Below, one piece after another: positions 26,724 to 37,234 of a stretch of 64,000 nucleotides of DNA. The DNA is taken from NCBI RefSeq assembly GCF_027942865.1, contig NC_134508.1:32857466-32921465 (forward strand), given 5' to 3'. Origin of the DNA: Odontesthes bonariensis. Its lineage: Eukaryota > Chordata > Actinopteri > Atheriniformes > Atherinopsidae. Every line of letters begins with the position of its first letter. The first letter of the stretch is position 1. A program made the translations under genes and the position numbers. Under the pieces are notes generated by a model. It worked only from the letters and a program-made list of their open reading frames with translations, made no database searches and was not told where the DNA came from.

Positions 26724-26750
26724 TTTTTTTTTTTTTTTTTTTTTTTTTTT
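26724..26750 (+). repeat. T27 homopolymer
   Basis: An uninterrupted T tract inside the solo-LTR-like repeat, absent from the copy at 1727-2215. Confidence 0.9.
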
Positions 26751-26876
26751 GGTCACAGTTAGGTTTTTTGAATCCGGCTTAGCCGCGCCTTTTGTTGTTA
26801 CTTTGTTTTTGGAAAATAAACCACCCGTTACTTTTGAAGTCCGTGTCCTCCCTTCACCCTCAACCCACACCTGAAA

Positions 26877-27699
26877 GTTTCAAGACTTTTGTTTGCTATG
26901 GAATGTTTTTTGGTTGTTTTGACTCTTTACAGTCCCCTTATGAATTTGTGTGGCTGATTAGAGTTATTTCTTTAGTCTTTATTGCCATTTTGGGTTTCAT
27001 TGTGGTAATCTTCCCTGTCTTTGTGGTTGTTTTGACTCTGGCTGCTCTGTGTGTCTTTGTGAAAAGCTGCAGCATTCATCAAAAAATTTATCTGAGCTGT
27101 CAGTTCAGCCAAATATCACACATTTCGGCTATCTTATGTGATGTCCTTGGATGACTAATTCAAGAACTAATATTTCTTCACTTCCATTCACGTAGCCTCC
27201 CTTGAATCTGTCTGAACCCTCCCACTTCAAAAACCTCTGCCATGAACTAAACACCAACGTCGGACTGCATATTTTTTTGCATCCTGTCTTTACTCCTGTG
27301 TACTCCAACCTGCCATCTCTCAGGAGTATTACTCTTTTCAATAATGTGTCTCAACACAGTGAATCTCCTTCTGTGAAGTGCATGTGTAAGCAGGAAACTG
27401 CAAAAGCCGATCTGAGGTAATTCTTCAAACATTCTCTGGTGTTTACTCGTGAAAATGGCTGAACTTACAGATTTCATGAGCCCAAAGTGAAAATGTCAAC
27501 TCATGCTGGAATTTGTGAAATCAAACTTTGCCTTAGTAATAATGATCATAATTCCAAGCTTATTTGTTTGTTTGTTTTTTAATCAATAAAATTCAAGGCT
27601 ATTGATTTGGGCTCCACTGTTGAGGAACTGTTACTGACTAAGTGAAAGATTGATCTTTTTTAAGGTGGTAGTTGAAAAGAATAGCCTTAGACTTATTAA
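26877..27699. other. Intergenic, no gene recognised
   Basis: Overlapping opposite-strand frames of 70 to 76 codons at 27129-27477 have no recognisable motif. Nothing else seen. Confidence 0.55.
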
Positions 27700-28000
27700 G
27701 ATCCGATTTATTGGTCATGCATACACACGAAATTTGTCCTCTGCTTTTAACCCATCCAGGTTGGCACCTGTTGACATGCACAGGGTCACACACTCAGAGA
27801 CAGATGCCAACCTGGAGTGGGCAGCCATTCAGCGCCCGGGGAGCATGGGGGTATGGTGCCACCTCAGCCGTGACAAGGAGGTGGACTGATATCCCTCCAG
27901 CTATCCGTTCCACCAATCTTTTTTGAGTGGCAAGAGTGGGAATCAAACCGCCAACCTTCCAGTTATTGGACGACCGACTCTAACCACTGAGCCACGGCCG
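27700..28000 (+). repeat. Dispersed LINE-tail/SINE-like repeat
   Basis: It carries the sequence signature of a widespread fish repeat: AAATTTGTCCTCTGCTTTTAAC, CCATTCAGCGCCCGGGGAGCA, then GGGAATCAAACCGCCAACCTTCC and ACCACTGAGCCACGGCCG. The two plus-strand frames over it (27650-27926) are translations of the repeat and not genes. Confidence 0.7.
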
Positions 28001-30589
28001 AGGATAAGTTTAAAATATAATACAAGGAGGAGCAAATAACAGCTACCTACTGTGGCTCAGTGTGATTGAAGAAGTCCGCTTCTAGGTTGACCTTCATCCC
28101 AGTGATCTGCTACAACTGTTTTTCTACTTTAGAGCTTTTCCGTGTTTCTGGAACAAATGTTACATATTTACAAAAAAAACAACAGTAATATGCATTTGAA
28201 ATAAAAACTGGGGGGAAAAAGGGAAAAGCCTGAAATATTTTCCTAATTTGAATTCATCCCAAAATCAAAAGCGGTTGGAAGGGTAAAAAACACAATCTTT
28301 ATATTTACTGAGAATTTTGTGTAATTGCAAACAGTATAAACCCAAGATATCTAATGTTTTGCGTTGTCAATTTCTTATTCGATTTGTTACTTTTGCAATT
28401 CAGGCCTACAGGATATTCCAAAAAGAGATGGAACAGGGGTCTTTTAGGTACAAAATAAGTATCCATGAAAGGATTTTTCATTTGCATTTTCCATACTGCT
28501 CCAACTTTTTCTGATTTAGTGCGGTGCTGCTTTAACAACATGTCACATGTAGAACCATCATTAATTTATGTCTGTGGTGTGAATCACACTATAACACTAT
28601 AAGTGTTTTTCATTTTGAAAAGCAGATTTTCAGAGAGAGCCACCTGAGAAAGTGTGATAAGAAGGTAAGATCTCCTTCAAATGTCAACACTTGTGGGGAG
28701 AGACTGGAATAGAACATAAGTAAATAAGAAAAGAGGAAACAGTATTGATCCCTGTTGGGAAATTGGATTGTTGCTGCAATAAAGGCAGTTTGACTTTACA
28801 AGAAAGAGAAACAGGATATTCAGATGGAATAAAGAAAGAAGAAATAAAATTAGGCAAAGCATTCGAACAATGATTTAAACAGACAGAAATAACTGGTTCA
28901 TGTACAAAATCATCATTATTTTTCACGTTGGTTGCTTTGTATGATAGCTGTCACTTTTAAAGAATTATGTTTTAATTTTGTGTGGGTGTCTGACAAAGAA
29001 AAATCTTTGTTTTTAAGACGAGACTACAACTTAGTCTTTTATGGCTGCTTCTGAGCCACGAACAGTTAGTCAGCTCTGGATATGAATTTGGACTATGCGA
29101 ACATACCATTCACCTGACCTAAAAAAGCATCCACATTTGTGAGTTTAGTTTTTTCCTCCTTCATAATATGTTTTCAGTCGCTTTTAAGTATGTTCAACCT
29201 AACCTGTACTGTTTTCAGAACACATGGTCATGTTCCAGACAAAATTAAAGTGAATGTAAAAAAAAGGGGAAAATCTATATGTTTTTGGCAGTGTCTGTTT
29301 TAGATGAAAGTAAATCTACTCTGAGTAGTCAAAAATATGACCTAAAATGGCATAATCGTAGCATTTTCTATGCGGATCTATGAATGAAGACATGTGTAAT
29401 GTATGATTTGTAAAGCTTTGGTATGTCAGGATAAACATATTTCTCTGAATGGAACAAGTACACATAATGAAGTCAAGCTTTATGCCCTTTCATTGTGGAA
29501 AAAGACAAAGATTAAGAATTTTCTTCTGTGCGGTCCTCATCCTGCACACATAGGCAATCATCTTTGTGCACACACTATTTGATTCCCTGCTGCTACTGTG
29601 TGCATGCATGCTGCCATCATCTCATTAGGACAACTGTTTGTGAGCATTTGTCTTATTCTAAATGCATCAGTTCAATTCAATTCAAAATTGCTTATTTAGT
29701 GTCAGTTTAAAGACTGATACATTCTCATGGATGAAAACCAACATTAGCTGATTCAATGAAAAGTACCAACCTCGTCATCAGAAGTGGTGACTGTTATCTT
29801 AAGCCAATGTTATCAATCAGGCTGAGTGACAGAGAATTAATAGCAGTGATTTTGAGAATAGTTTTGCCTCTTTATGAAAGACCAGCAGCTGTTGTGTTTA
29901 CAGTTGATTAATCTAGTGTTTATGTCCTATATAATCGTATGTTTGAAACAGGTCCTTCTTGAGAATGAGACTCTGTGAAAATCCTCTGCAATCACACTGC
30001 TGTCAGGATTGCTATTGTGCAATATACTGCTCTCTGTTTTGTTGTGCTTTTTGAAAGGTTGTCATCTGTTGTTCCGTTTTCAAAAATGCTTGTGGTTTAC
30101 TTTTTGGGTTTTAGAAGTCCGCTGTTATCTTGTGAAAAGTTCTTTACCATTTTGATCTTTTGTTTTGTCTGCACATCAAAGGCACAATGGAAAACTGTGA
30201 AAATGTTTTATTTCCTTCCCCATTCTTAAAATTCAAAGATATCTACATTGGAGGTTTATATAGAAAGTCATCAAATTATGACTTATTTGAGAACGTATTT
30301 ATTTTTGAAAAAATCCTAAAAAGATGACTTGATTTCATGCTGCTGTTGTATATATGTAAAATAATATGTATACCATAACGTATACCATATTTTCTTAATT
30401 TAGTCAGTTTTGAGGACCAAACTGGCGCTGTCCATTACCTGCAGTGCTGAAACTTGTGAATTAACTTGCTGTGCCTTTTTGTAATCTGCACAGCACTTTA
30501 CTTTGATAACGTTTAGTTTGAAATTTGCAGATAATAAACAAAGAACTAACTTGTATCTGCCTTAAACAAGTGGCCTTATCAAACTAGCT
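28001..30589. other. Intergenic sequence upstream of nudt3
   Basis: No supported gene. Short remnants of non-LTR 3' tails are likely near 28740-28790 (ATTGATCCCTGTTGGGAAAT) and 29669-29700 (TTCAATTCAATTCAAAATTG). Frames of 60 to 84 codons show no motif. Confidence 0.55.
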
Positions 30590-30927
30590 GGAGACAAAAC
30601 CGGCGGTTTCCCTCACCGGCTCACTCCAGTCAGAGCGTGGTGTTGCATTTCCCCCTCAGTCTCCGCTGCTCCAATTCTTCAACTCTTAATAAGCAAAATC
30701 CTTACGCTCGCCGAGCTATTAAAGGTTACACTACGTTGTGGTCGTAACGGCTCCTTGTAATGGCGACCGTGCCGTAGATGTGCCTAGGTTTGTGAAAATG
30801 AAGCGAAGAAGAAGTTATTTCTTTTAAGTAAAACGCCGAGGTTCCCCGGAGGAGGACTTTGCGTCTTTAACCATCATCTTTACAAGTGATAAACTTAGCT
30901 GTACTTTTGAACTTTTGCGCCCCCAAA
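30590..30927 (+). promoter_or_regulatory. nudt3 promoter and 5' UTR region
   Basis: CpG and GC content rise just before the nudt3 start (ACCGGCGG, CACCGGCTC, ACGCTCGCCGAG, AACGCCGAGGTTCCCCGGAGG) in otherwise AT-rich surroundings, which suits a CpG-island promoter without an obvious TATA box. The transcription start cannot be placed from sequence. Three short upstream ORFs follow one another at 30760-30777, 30778-30795 and 30798-30827. Confidence 0.6.
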
Positions 30928-31026
30928 ATGATGAAGCTCAAGTCCAACCAAACCCGGACGTACGACGGGGATGGTTACAAGAAGCGGGCCGCCTGTCTGT
31001 GCTTCAGGAGCGAGTCTGAGGAGGAG
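30928..31026 (+). CDS. nudt3: nudt3 coding exon 1
   Basis: Thirty-three codons, MMKLKS... to ...RSESEEE, ending in phase 0 at the donor GAGGAG|gtgagc. It encodes the N-terminal strand region before the catalytic helix. Confidence 0.95.
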
Positions 31027-34000
31027 GTGAGCTCGGTGATGTTGTTGTCTGGAGGGCCAAGCTAACGTTAGCAGCCGTAGGTGCTTTTAGTGTTTTAACT
31101 GTATGTAAATCGATATATCTGTGAGCACAATCGTGATTTTATGGCAGTTGGAAACGATTACTCACTCGTGTTCCATATTTCTAAGTCGTCTCATGAGACA
31201 ATTCATTAACGGTAGTTTTTCACTCGTACTTATCCAAGTGTTATGTAAGGCACTTTACTTAACGGTGCAGATGGTAGCCCCGGGTTTTTATGCCCAGCGC
31301 TACCTGGTAGCTGCGTGCTAATGCTGTAGAGTTAGCTTGCTAACTAGCCGCGTTGCTCAGGGCAGCCGGCTGTCGGCCAGCGACCACAGCCCACAGTACT
31401 AGCTCTGATTAGTGGTGACTTTATCTTTGTAAGCCACCAGCTGGACAGAAATAACATCTTTGTAGATAAATTGAAAGTCTGACAGATTTGTTCCCTCTTA
31501 TTACAGATAAATTGACGTGCTAGGTAAAGCCTACTGCTAGCATTAATGCAACTGGTATTAGCCGAATACTGGACTTTCATGAAGGTATTAGCTGTGGTAG
31601 CTTAAACCGAAAGACAGCCCTGGTAGTGATAAGCCCGTGGTCATGTAAACTTTTATGCCTATTAGATTGCATGTACTTGTTTAGATGTGAGGTGTCAGCC
31701 TAATGTGTGCCCATTTCATCACGTCGCATGTCAACATAGCTGTCATTTATGCTATCTTTGAGTTGTCCCAAATGAAAAGCACACTCAAACTAGCCAGCGG
31801 TGGGTGAGGCGATTTGGGAAAGTGATTTTACAGTCAACAGCAAGCACAAAGGTGTCTTTGTAAAATAAATATTCTACCAGGGGAGCAGACAAAATTAGAC
31901 TAAATCAGTTCCTCATCCTTGTCAAAGTAGAGGCCAGGTGGTTAACAACAAGGGTTCATCAGGATCACCAACACACAGATAGAAACTTTTTTCAGGGACT
32001 ATAGTTTACCTAATCTGCATTTCGGCTGTTGCACAACTGATTGTTAACACCCAGAATTCTAGATACTTGAATGTAGACTTGCAGCTAATGGTGGGGGGTG
32101 GGGGGTGGGGGTGGGGGGGACTGAGAGTTCCTGTCTTACATGAAGTGATTAAACCTAATCAGATTCACACAGTATCCAGCTGGATGACCTGGGAGTGCTG
32201 ACATATCTGTGGTATAGATGACAGGTTTATACAATTTGCCATGCAAGATGTACATCTTGTATAACTTTAAGGCGACTAATAAACAACATTAAAGTTTGGT
32301 TGTAATGACTAGTTAGTCTTGTTTGGGATGTATTGCAGGTGCTGCTAGTGAGCAGCAGTCGACACCCTGACAAGTGGATAGTTCCTGGAGGGGGCATGGA
32401 GCCTGAGGAGGAGCCCAATGTGGCTGCAGCTCGAGAAGTTTGTGAAGAGGTTGGTTCTGTAACAGTGTTTCATTTTTTGTACTGTTATTGTCATGTTTTT
32501 TTCTAAAGCCACTTTCTTATTTGCCCTCCAGCAAATGGTTTCATAAGCGATCGCCATGCTGATTATGTAGGTAAACTTAAAGTCATCATCTCTGACACAG
32601 ATGTAAAACGTGCCCTTCTTCACGTAGTCGGAAGCCAGGAATATTGTTCTGAGAATGGATTTCCATTTGCAGTGTGGCAAATTAGTGCAAGTGTGGACTC
32701 AGAGGAGTATTGTATTACATTTCCATTAAATGTGTCTGTATTTAACACTGGGACTAATACCTTGCTCTCAAAATCCATTTTGTCAATGCAGTCATCATGT
32801 TTGCATGGAGAGCCTAGCAACGTGTAATCTGTATCATAGCATCATGTTTCAAGGCAGTGTTAAAGTGTCAAAAAGGTCACAGACCAAGATTGAACAATGG
32901 CAGACCAGCGGTTCAAACTACAGCACTAACAAGTCCCACAAATGCGCCAAATGAGGAACAATTGACTTTCAATGTTAATCATTTTCTGACTATTTTGTTT
33001 CTGTTCCATTTTTATGACAGCAGCATCTTGGAGGATGAAACATTGTGTTTTTGTTGCTGTGTCTTGGGGGAGGATAGGTAGCAATTATTAAACAAATTTA
33101 AAGCTTTTTTTAAAATCAGGTGGTTCCTCCATTGTGCCCGCTGTTAATCTCTTAGAGGTTTTGACCGGAATGGACCCAGGGTGCTGAAGACACTAAATCT
33201 CACCCAGCTGTCAGCTCTTGGTGGGCGTTTGACCATATAAAGCCTTTTCTCTGTGTGCCATCCATTGCACTGATGGATGCTGATATCATCTCTTATCCTG
33301 GCTCCTGCTGTTTGGTAGCTTTGATGGCTGCAGGACACTGAGGCTTGCCAGCACATTTCTACAGAGTCAAAAGCAATGTTGCATCATTACTGAGGTTTGT
33401 TAAAGTGCTGAAAGGCTGCAGTCAGAAACTCTGTGGTGACTTTGAGTGGTGCTCAATACATCACCACATACTCTGGCTTTCTAAGCCTCTTATTGGACGG
33501 TGGTGTAACAGGACATATACTAATCCTGGTCAGCTTATTCTGATTACCATATGAGCAGTGAGCAATTGCTTATGCTTATTGGTTTGGAGGCTTGCCATAG
33601 AGAACATTGAGGACTCGGGAGCAGGTCAGATGTTCCAGAAAAATGTTTCTTGTCCATTTACCTGCTTCCTGCAGCTTATCACAGCGCCAGTGACACACCC
33701 CAACCTTGCAGCAGGAAGACACAAGACAGCATTGCATAAATTGTAATTCAACTTCAGTGCCATCCACCCTCTCCCAGGATGATGCCCATTAGTCTTCAGT
33801 TACACAAAATGCCTGAGCTGGGAAACATTTTCCATGTCATAAAAACATACAGGTTGACTTTTGGCCTATTACTTAATCCCCTGGCATGACTAGTGGTTTC
33901 TAGTGGTGGGCCTGTTCTTTTCCATATGATCTAGCTGAAGGCTTGAGGAGTGCAGCTCTCGGTCCACGGAGCAGTGTGTGGAGTCAACATTTATTTATAG

Positions 34001-35868
34001 ACTGAAACTGGAAACTGAAGAAGAAGCTTCAAAGATGTCAGCAAGTGGCCTGGCACTTTATTTAAACCTGACTAACCATTCACCTGGGAGTTGAGATCCT
34101 GGATACAAGTTCTGGTATTAGACGCTCAAAGGTATCGAGCACTGGTTAATGTTCATGTTGTCGTCTCTGAAGAAAAAAGGTGACATTTACATGGGTTTAG
34201 TGTTTGGACTGTGAAGGAAGTAACAAAAGCTGACAGCGAAGGGGTTCTCCTGTTGTTTTTGACCTTTTTACACAAGCTTTAGTGACACTTAAAGGATTTT
34301 GTAAAGGGGGCTGGGAGTGTGACAGCCTGCGAGTAACGACAGATGAGCGAGGCTATTTTATGTGTTACACACCCGTATAATTCAGAACTGTAACACTCAG
34401 TTGATCAGTCAGTCACCAGAAAATGATCTTCTAACTATTTTATCAATTTCTTGATTGTTGAAAGTAAAACTAACTACAAAGAGGAGACTCCATTGTGTCC
34501 ATTTGAACTGAATTAAAAGTTAGGATGTGTTTGTTTTGATGACTGATCTGACAAAGCAAGTCATTTTAGACCGTTTTTTAAATCATATTTTACACAAATG
34601 TTTCAAGTTTTGGCAAGTTAGATTATGAAAATAACCACTACCTTTTACATACTTCTCAGAGTCATTTCAGTTCAAAACATGATTTCCAACAAACTGAAAT
34701 TGTAACTATTTGTGAAACTAAACATCACGTGCAGTGATGGTAATTGGACAATCTTGACATGACAGCAGTCTTTGTTTTTGTTTCACTTGTTATTTGAAGG
34801 ACTCAACAACAACCCACGAATTAGATGAAGTGAGTTTGCAAAGGATAAACACAATCTTATGATGTAATATAATCCACTGCTGCACAAACACGTACTAGAG
34901 TTGCAAAATTACCATAGAAATTACATCAGCACTCCTCAGGATCCATTTCAGCAAAACACTCTGAAGTTCAAAGAAAAAGTACTTATTGTTGGGCTATTAG
35001 ACTGCAACACATTGTACTTCAGTGTTTTTGTATCACTGCTTTGTGTCTTTATTTTATAACAGCAGCCCCAAATTGTATGTTGTGGCTGTATATTGGGCAA
35101 TACTTTAAAAAAACCCTTTCCATTTATGTTACAGGCCGGTGTGAAGGGGACTTTAGGTCGCTTAGTTGGAATTTTTGAGGTGAGATGTTGTCTGTTTGCT
35201 GTAGACTTTCTTTAAAAGTCAACATACTGTTTATTAGTGTGATTGGGGGTTAAAAATGTACTTTCTTCTACAGAACCAGGAGAGAAAACACAGAACCTAC
35301 GTGTATGTTCTTATTGTAACAGAGGTGCTGGAGGACTGGGAGGACTCAGTCAACATTGGTAAAGCACTGCTTGTTTACTTGTCAAAATGGGGATTATTTG
35401 GACAAATCTTTCAAGCAGTCACATGTTTGACTTTGGCCTTTATTCCCCCGACACACACACACACACACACACAAGCCTTAGTGATATCACAATTCAAGGA
35501 TTTTTTTTGTATATTAGCTGTGACAGCTTAGTTCCTGTCCTTGTGATTTTCACATCGGCTCTCCGTAAAGCACTGATAATCACTCCAGACGTATTTGAAG
35601 TAATGCTTTTTTCCTTGTGTTGAGTCTCATCTGTCAACTGTTTCTACAATGGTTTCTGCTTCTGTCAACAGGGAGAAAAAGGGAATGGTTTAAAATAGAC
35701 GATGCCATACAAGTGTTGCAGTGTCACAAGCCTGTGCAGGCCACCTACTTCGAGGCTCTCCAGGAGAGTTGCCTGACCAGTAACGGAACACCATTGGTGA
35801 CCACGATAGGTGGGGATCTCTCCCCTACCTACAGCATCAATCAGAGCTCTGTCTCGGGTATCAGATAA
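30928..35868 (+). CDS. nudt3: Diphosphoinositol polyphosphate phosphohydrolase 1 (NUDT3), five coding exons
   Basis: Coding exons are 30928-31026, 32339-32449, 35135-35179, 35274-35358 and 35672-35868 (537 nt, 178 residues plus stop), all with GT-AG introns and matching phases. The protein starts MMKLKSNQTRTYDGDGYKKR and carries a perfect Nudix box, G-x5-E-x7-REVCEEAGV, at about residues 51-73 across exons 2 and 3. This box coordinates the Mg2+ used to hydrolyse diphosphate groups. The family removes the beta-phosphate of inositol pyrophosphates (InsP7, InsP8), cleaves Ap5A/Ap6A, and can decap mRNA, mainly in the cytosol. SNQTRTYDGDGYKKRA and ERKHRTYVYVLIVTEVLEDW favour NUDT3 over NUDT4. The human protein has 172 residues; the extra ones lie in the C-terminal tail around GGDLSPTYS. 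The start has A at -3 (CAAAATGATG) and the tail ends VSGIR as in mammals. Whether this is the nudt3a or nudt3b copy cannot be decided. Confidence 0.97.
31027..32338 (+). other. nudt3: nudt3 intron 1
   Basis: A 1.3-kb intron from gtgagctcgg to ...gtattgcag. It contains a G-rich tract at 32090-32119 that could form a G-quadruplex on the coding strand. No other feature recognised. Confidence 0.85.
32339..32449 (+). CDS. nudt3: nudt3 coding exon 2 (most of the Nudix box)
   Basis: Thirty-seven codons, VLLVSSSRHPDKWIVPGGGM... to ...AAAREVCEE, in phase 0. The acceptor is tattgcag and the donor is gttggt. It holds the Nudix glycine, the helix glutamates and REVCEE. Confidence 0.95.
32450..35134 (+). 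other. nudt3: nudt3 intron 2
   Basis: A 2.7-kb intron. Frames of 60 to 111 codons occur on both strands (for example 32345-32680 minus) without recognisable motifs. I see no nested gene. Confidence 0.85.
35135..35179 (+). CDS. nudt3: nudt3 coding exon 3
   Basis: Fifteen codons, AGVKGTLGRLVGIFE. The acceptor is tgttacag and the donor gtgaga. It completes the Nudix box (EE|AGV). The exon is unusually short (45 nt). Confidence 0.95.
35274..35358 (+). CDS. nudt3: nudt3 coding exon 4
   Basis: Twenty-eight codons plus one base, NQERKHRTYVYVLIVTEVLE... to ...DSVNI. The acceptor is ttctacag and the donor gtaaag, phase 1. The intron before it is only 94 bp. Confidence 0.95.
35451..35473 (+). repeat. 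Microsatellite (AC)n in nudt3 intron 4
   Basis: A perfect AC run of about 23 bp within the 313-bp intron 4. Confidence 0.9.
35672..35868 (+). CDS. nudt3: nudt3 coding exon 5 and stop
   Basis: It starts in phase 1 (G|GG, RKREWFKIDDAIQVLQ) and ends ...SSVSGIR-TAA. The acceptor is tgtcaacag. It contains the family's conserved HKPVQATYFEAL helix. The C-terminal tail after it is less conserved and a few residues longer than in human. Confidence 0.95.
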
Positions 35869-37159
35869 CTAAAACCATAACTCTGACACCCCCAGGAGCT
35901 TTCGCCACCACTTGCGCTCTTACTTGTGTCACTTCTCTTTCTTCTCTCCTTTCTTTTCTTTTTTTTTTTTTTTTCTTTGTCTCAATGACATGTTTTGCCT
36001 TGCCAACTCCTTTGTGCCAGAACTGTGGCACAGACTTGATGACAAGTGTTGGGTGAATAGTCTGAAACACTTTGTAAATGTAAATGTAATTTTTGACCCT
36101 TTTTTTTTTTTTTTTTCCTTCTTCTTTTTACTGACAACTGCATGAAGTTTCCCCTCGATCCCAGTCTTTTACGCGACCTTAGCGTGGTGTTTATTGAATG
36201 CAAGAGCTACTTTTTACTGTTGTAATGTAAAAGTGTATACTTAGTGCTTAAGCTGAAGGCTTTTGGTGGTCTTTTTAATGTCTCCTCCATTATTTTGGTT
36301 ATCTTCTGTGAATGAATGTGCCCATTAGTTGACTCCCTCCCCTGATGTAAGGATAGGAAATATTGTCTGTATCTGAATGAACAGAATTGTTGGAAGTGTC
36401 TTGCATGAGCACTGTTACGTTGTGTCTCGCTCACTCGAGTGACCTGATGCAAACTGTGCAACAGACTTGTGGTAAGGTCTTTAGCTTTTCTTCATTTTTC
36501 TCCTCGCTGTAATTGTTGATGTCTTTTTAATCAGAACGATATGGCCCTGAGTATTTTTTTTCCAATTTCAGTAGACTTTCAAGTGTTTCTCTCTTATTTG
36601 GGAAGCTAGCCAAGCACTACAGGTTCCACTCTCAAACAGAGCATATACAGTATACTGTATAGAGGGTGAACGAATGTCAACATACGATGTAAAAATGATC
36701 CACCTTTCTCCTTGGTGTGTTTACCTCCTTTTTATCCCTTTTTGTTTCCTTTTTTAAAACGCTTTCTTGTGACTACAAAGTCTTCCTCCACATACTGAGA
36801 GGGTAAAAGTAGTAGAATTAAGAATCATGGACTTTCAAAATGCACCACATATCACTTAAGTTATTAAAACCTATGTCCATATTTTACTCCTCACATTCAG
36901 TTTGGTTAAAAGCAATTGTTTACATTGTGTTCACAACATAGCACAGATGACTTTAGCGGGGCGCTTTTCATTACGGTCTTTTTTCTTTTAAACCCTTTCT
37001 TTAGTATTTAATCTGCATCCCCAAAAACACTTGGAACACCTGCTTGATGTTGAAAGTAATGGATCTATAATGCTGTCGTTGGCAAGATGCAGAACAAACA
37101 AGCCTTGTACAGTTTGAGACCTTGTTTTTAACATGTAAAATGCTTTTGGATACTATTCC

Positions 37160-37173
37160 TTTCCTTCCTTTCC

Positions 37174-37222
<49 letters not shown>

Positions 37223-37234
37223 GTCTCTCTCTCT
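37160..37234 (+). repeat. Microsatellite (TTCC)n(TC)n
   Basis: TTCC units pass into about 20 TC units, with a few TGTC interruptions. It makes the arginine/glutamate-rich minus-strand frame at 37001-37246, which is not a gene. Confidence 0.9.

Larger units (their letters stand above)
26354..26876 (+). repeat. Solo-LTR-like dispersed repeat, copy 2, with internal minisatellite
   Basis: Same family as 1727-2215, from TGTCACATCCATGGAG to CCACACCTGA. A TATA-like CCTATTTAAG at about 26528 and AATAAA at about 26815-26820 give a U3-R-U5-like layout. Relative to copy 1 it has gained a GTGTCCCC minisatellite (26601-26680) and a long T run (26724-26750). The right end is CCTGA rather than CCTGACA, so it is slightly decayed. 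The 109-codon minus-strand frame across it is created by the minisatellite and the T run. Confidence 0.6.

Noticed and set aside
26541..26870. 109-codon minus-strand frame with (DTG)n
   Set aside because: Created by the GTGTCCCC minisatellite and T27 run inside a repeat.
27650..27926. Two overlapping plus-strand frames
   Set aside because: Translations of a dispersed fish repeat with no coding function.
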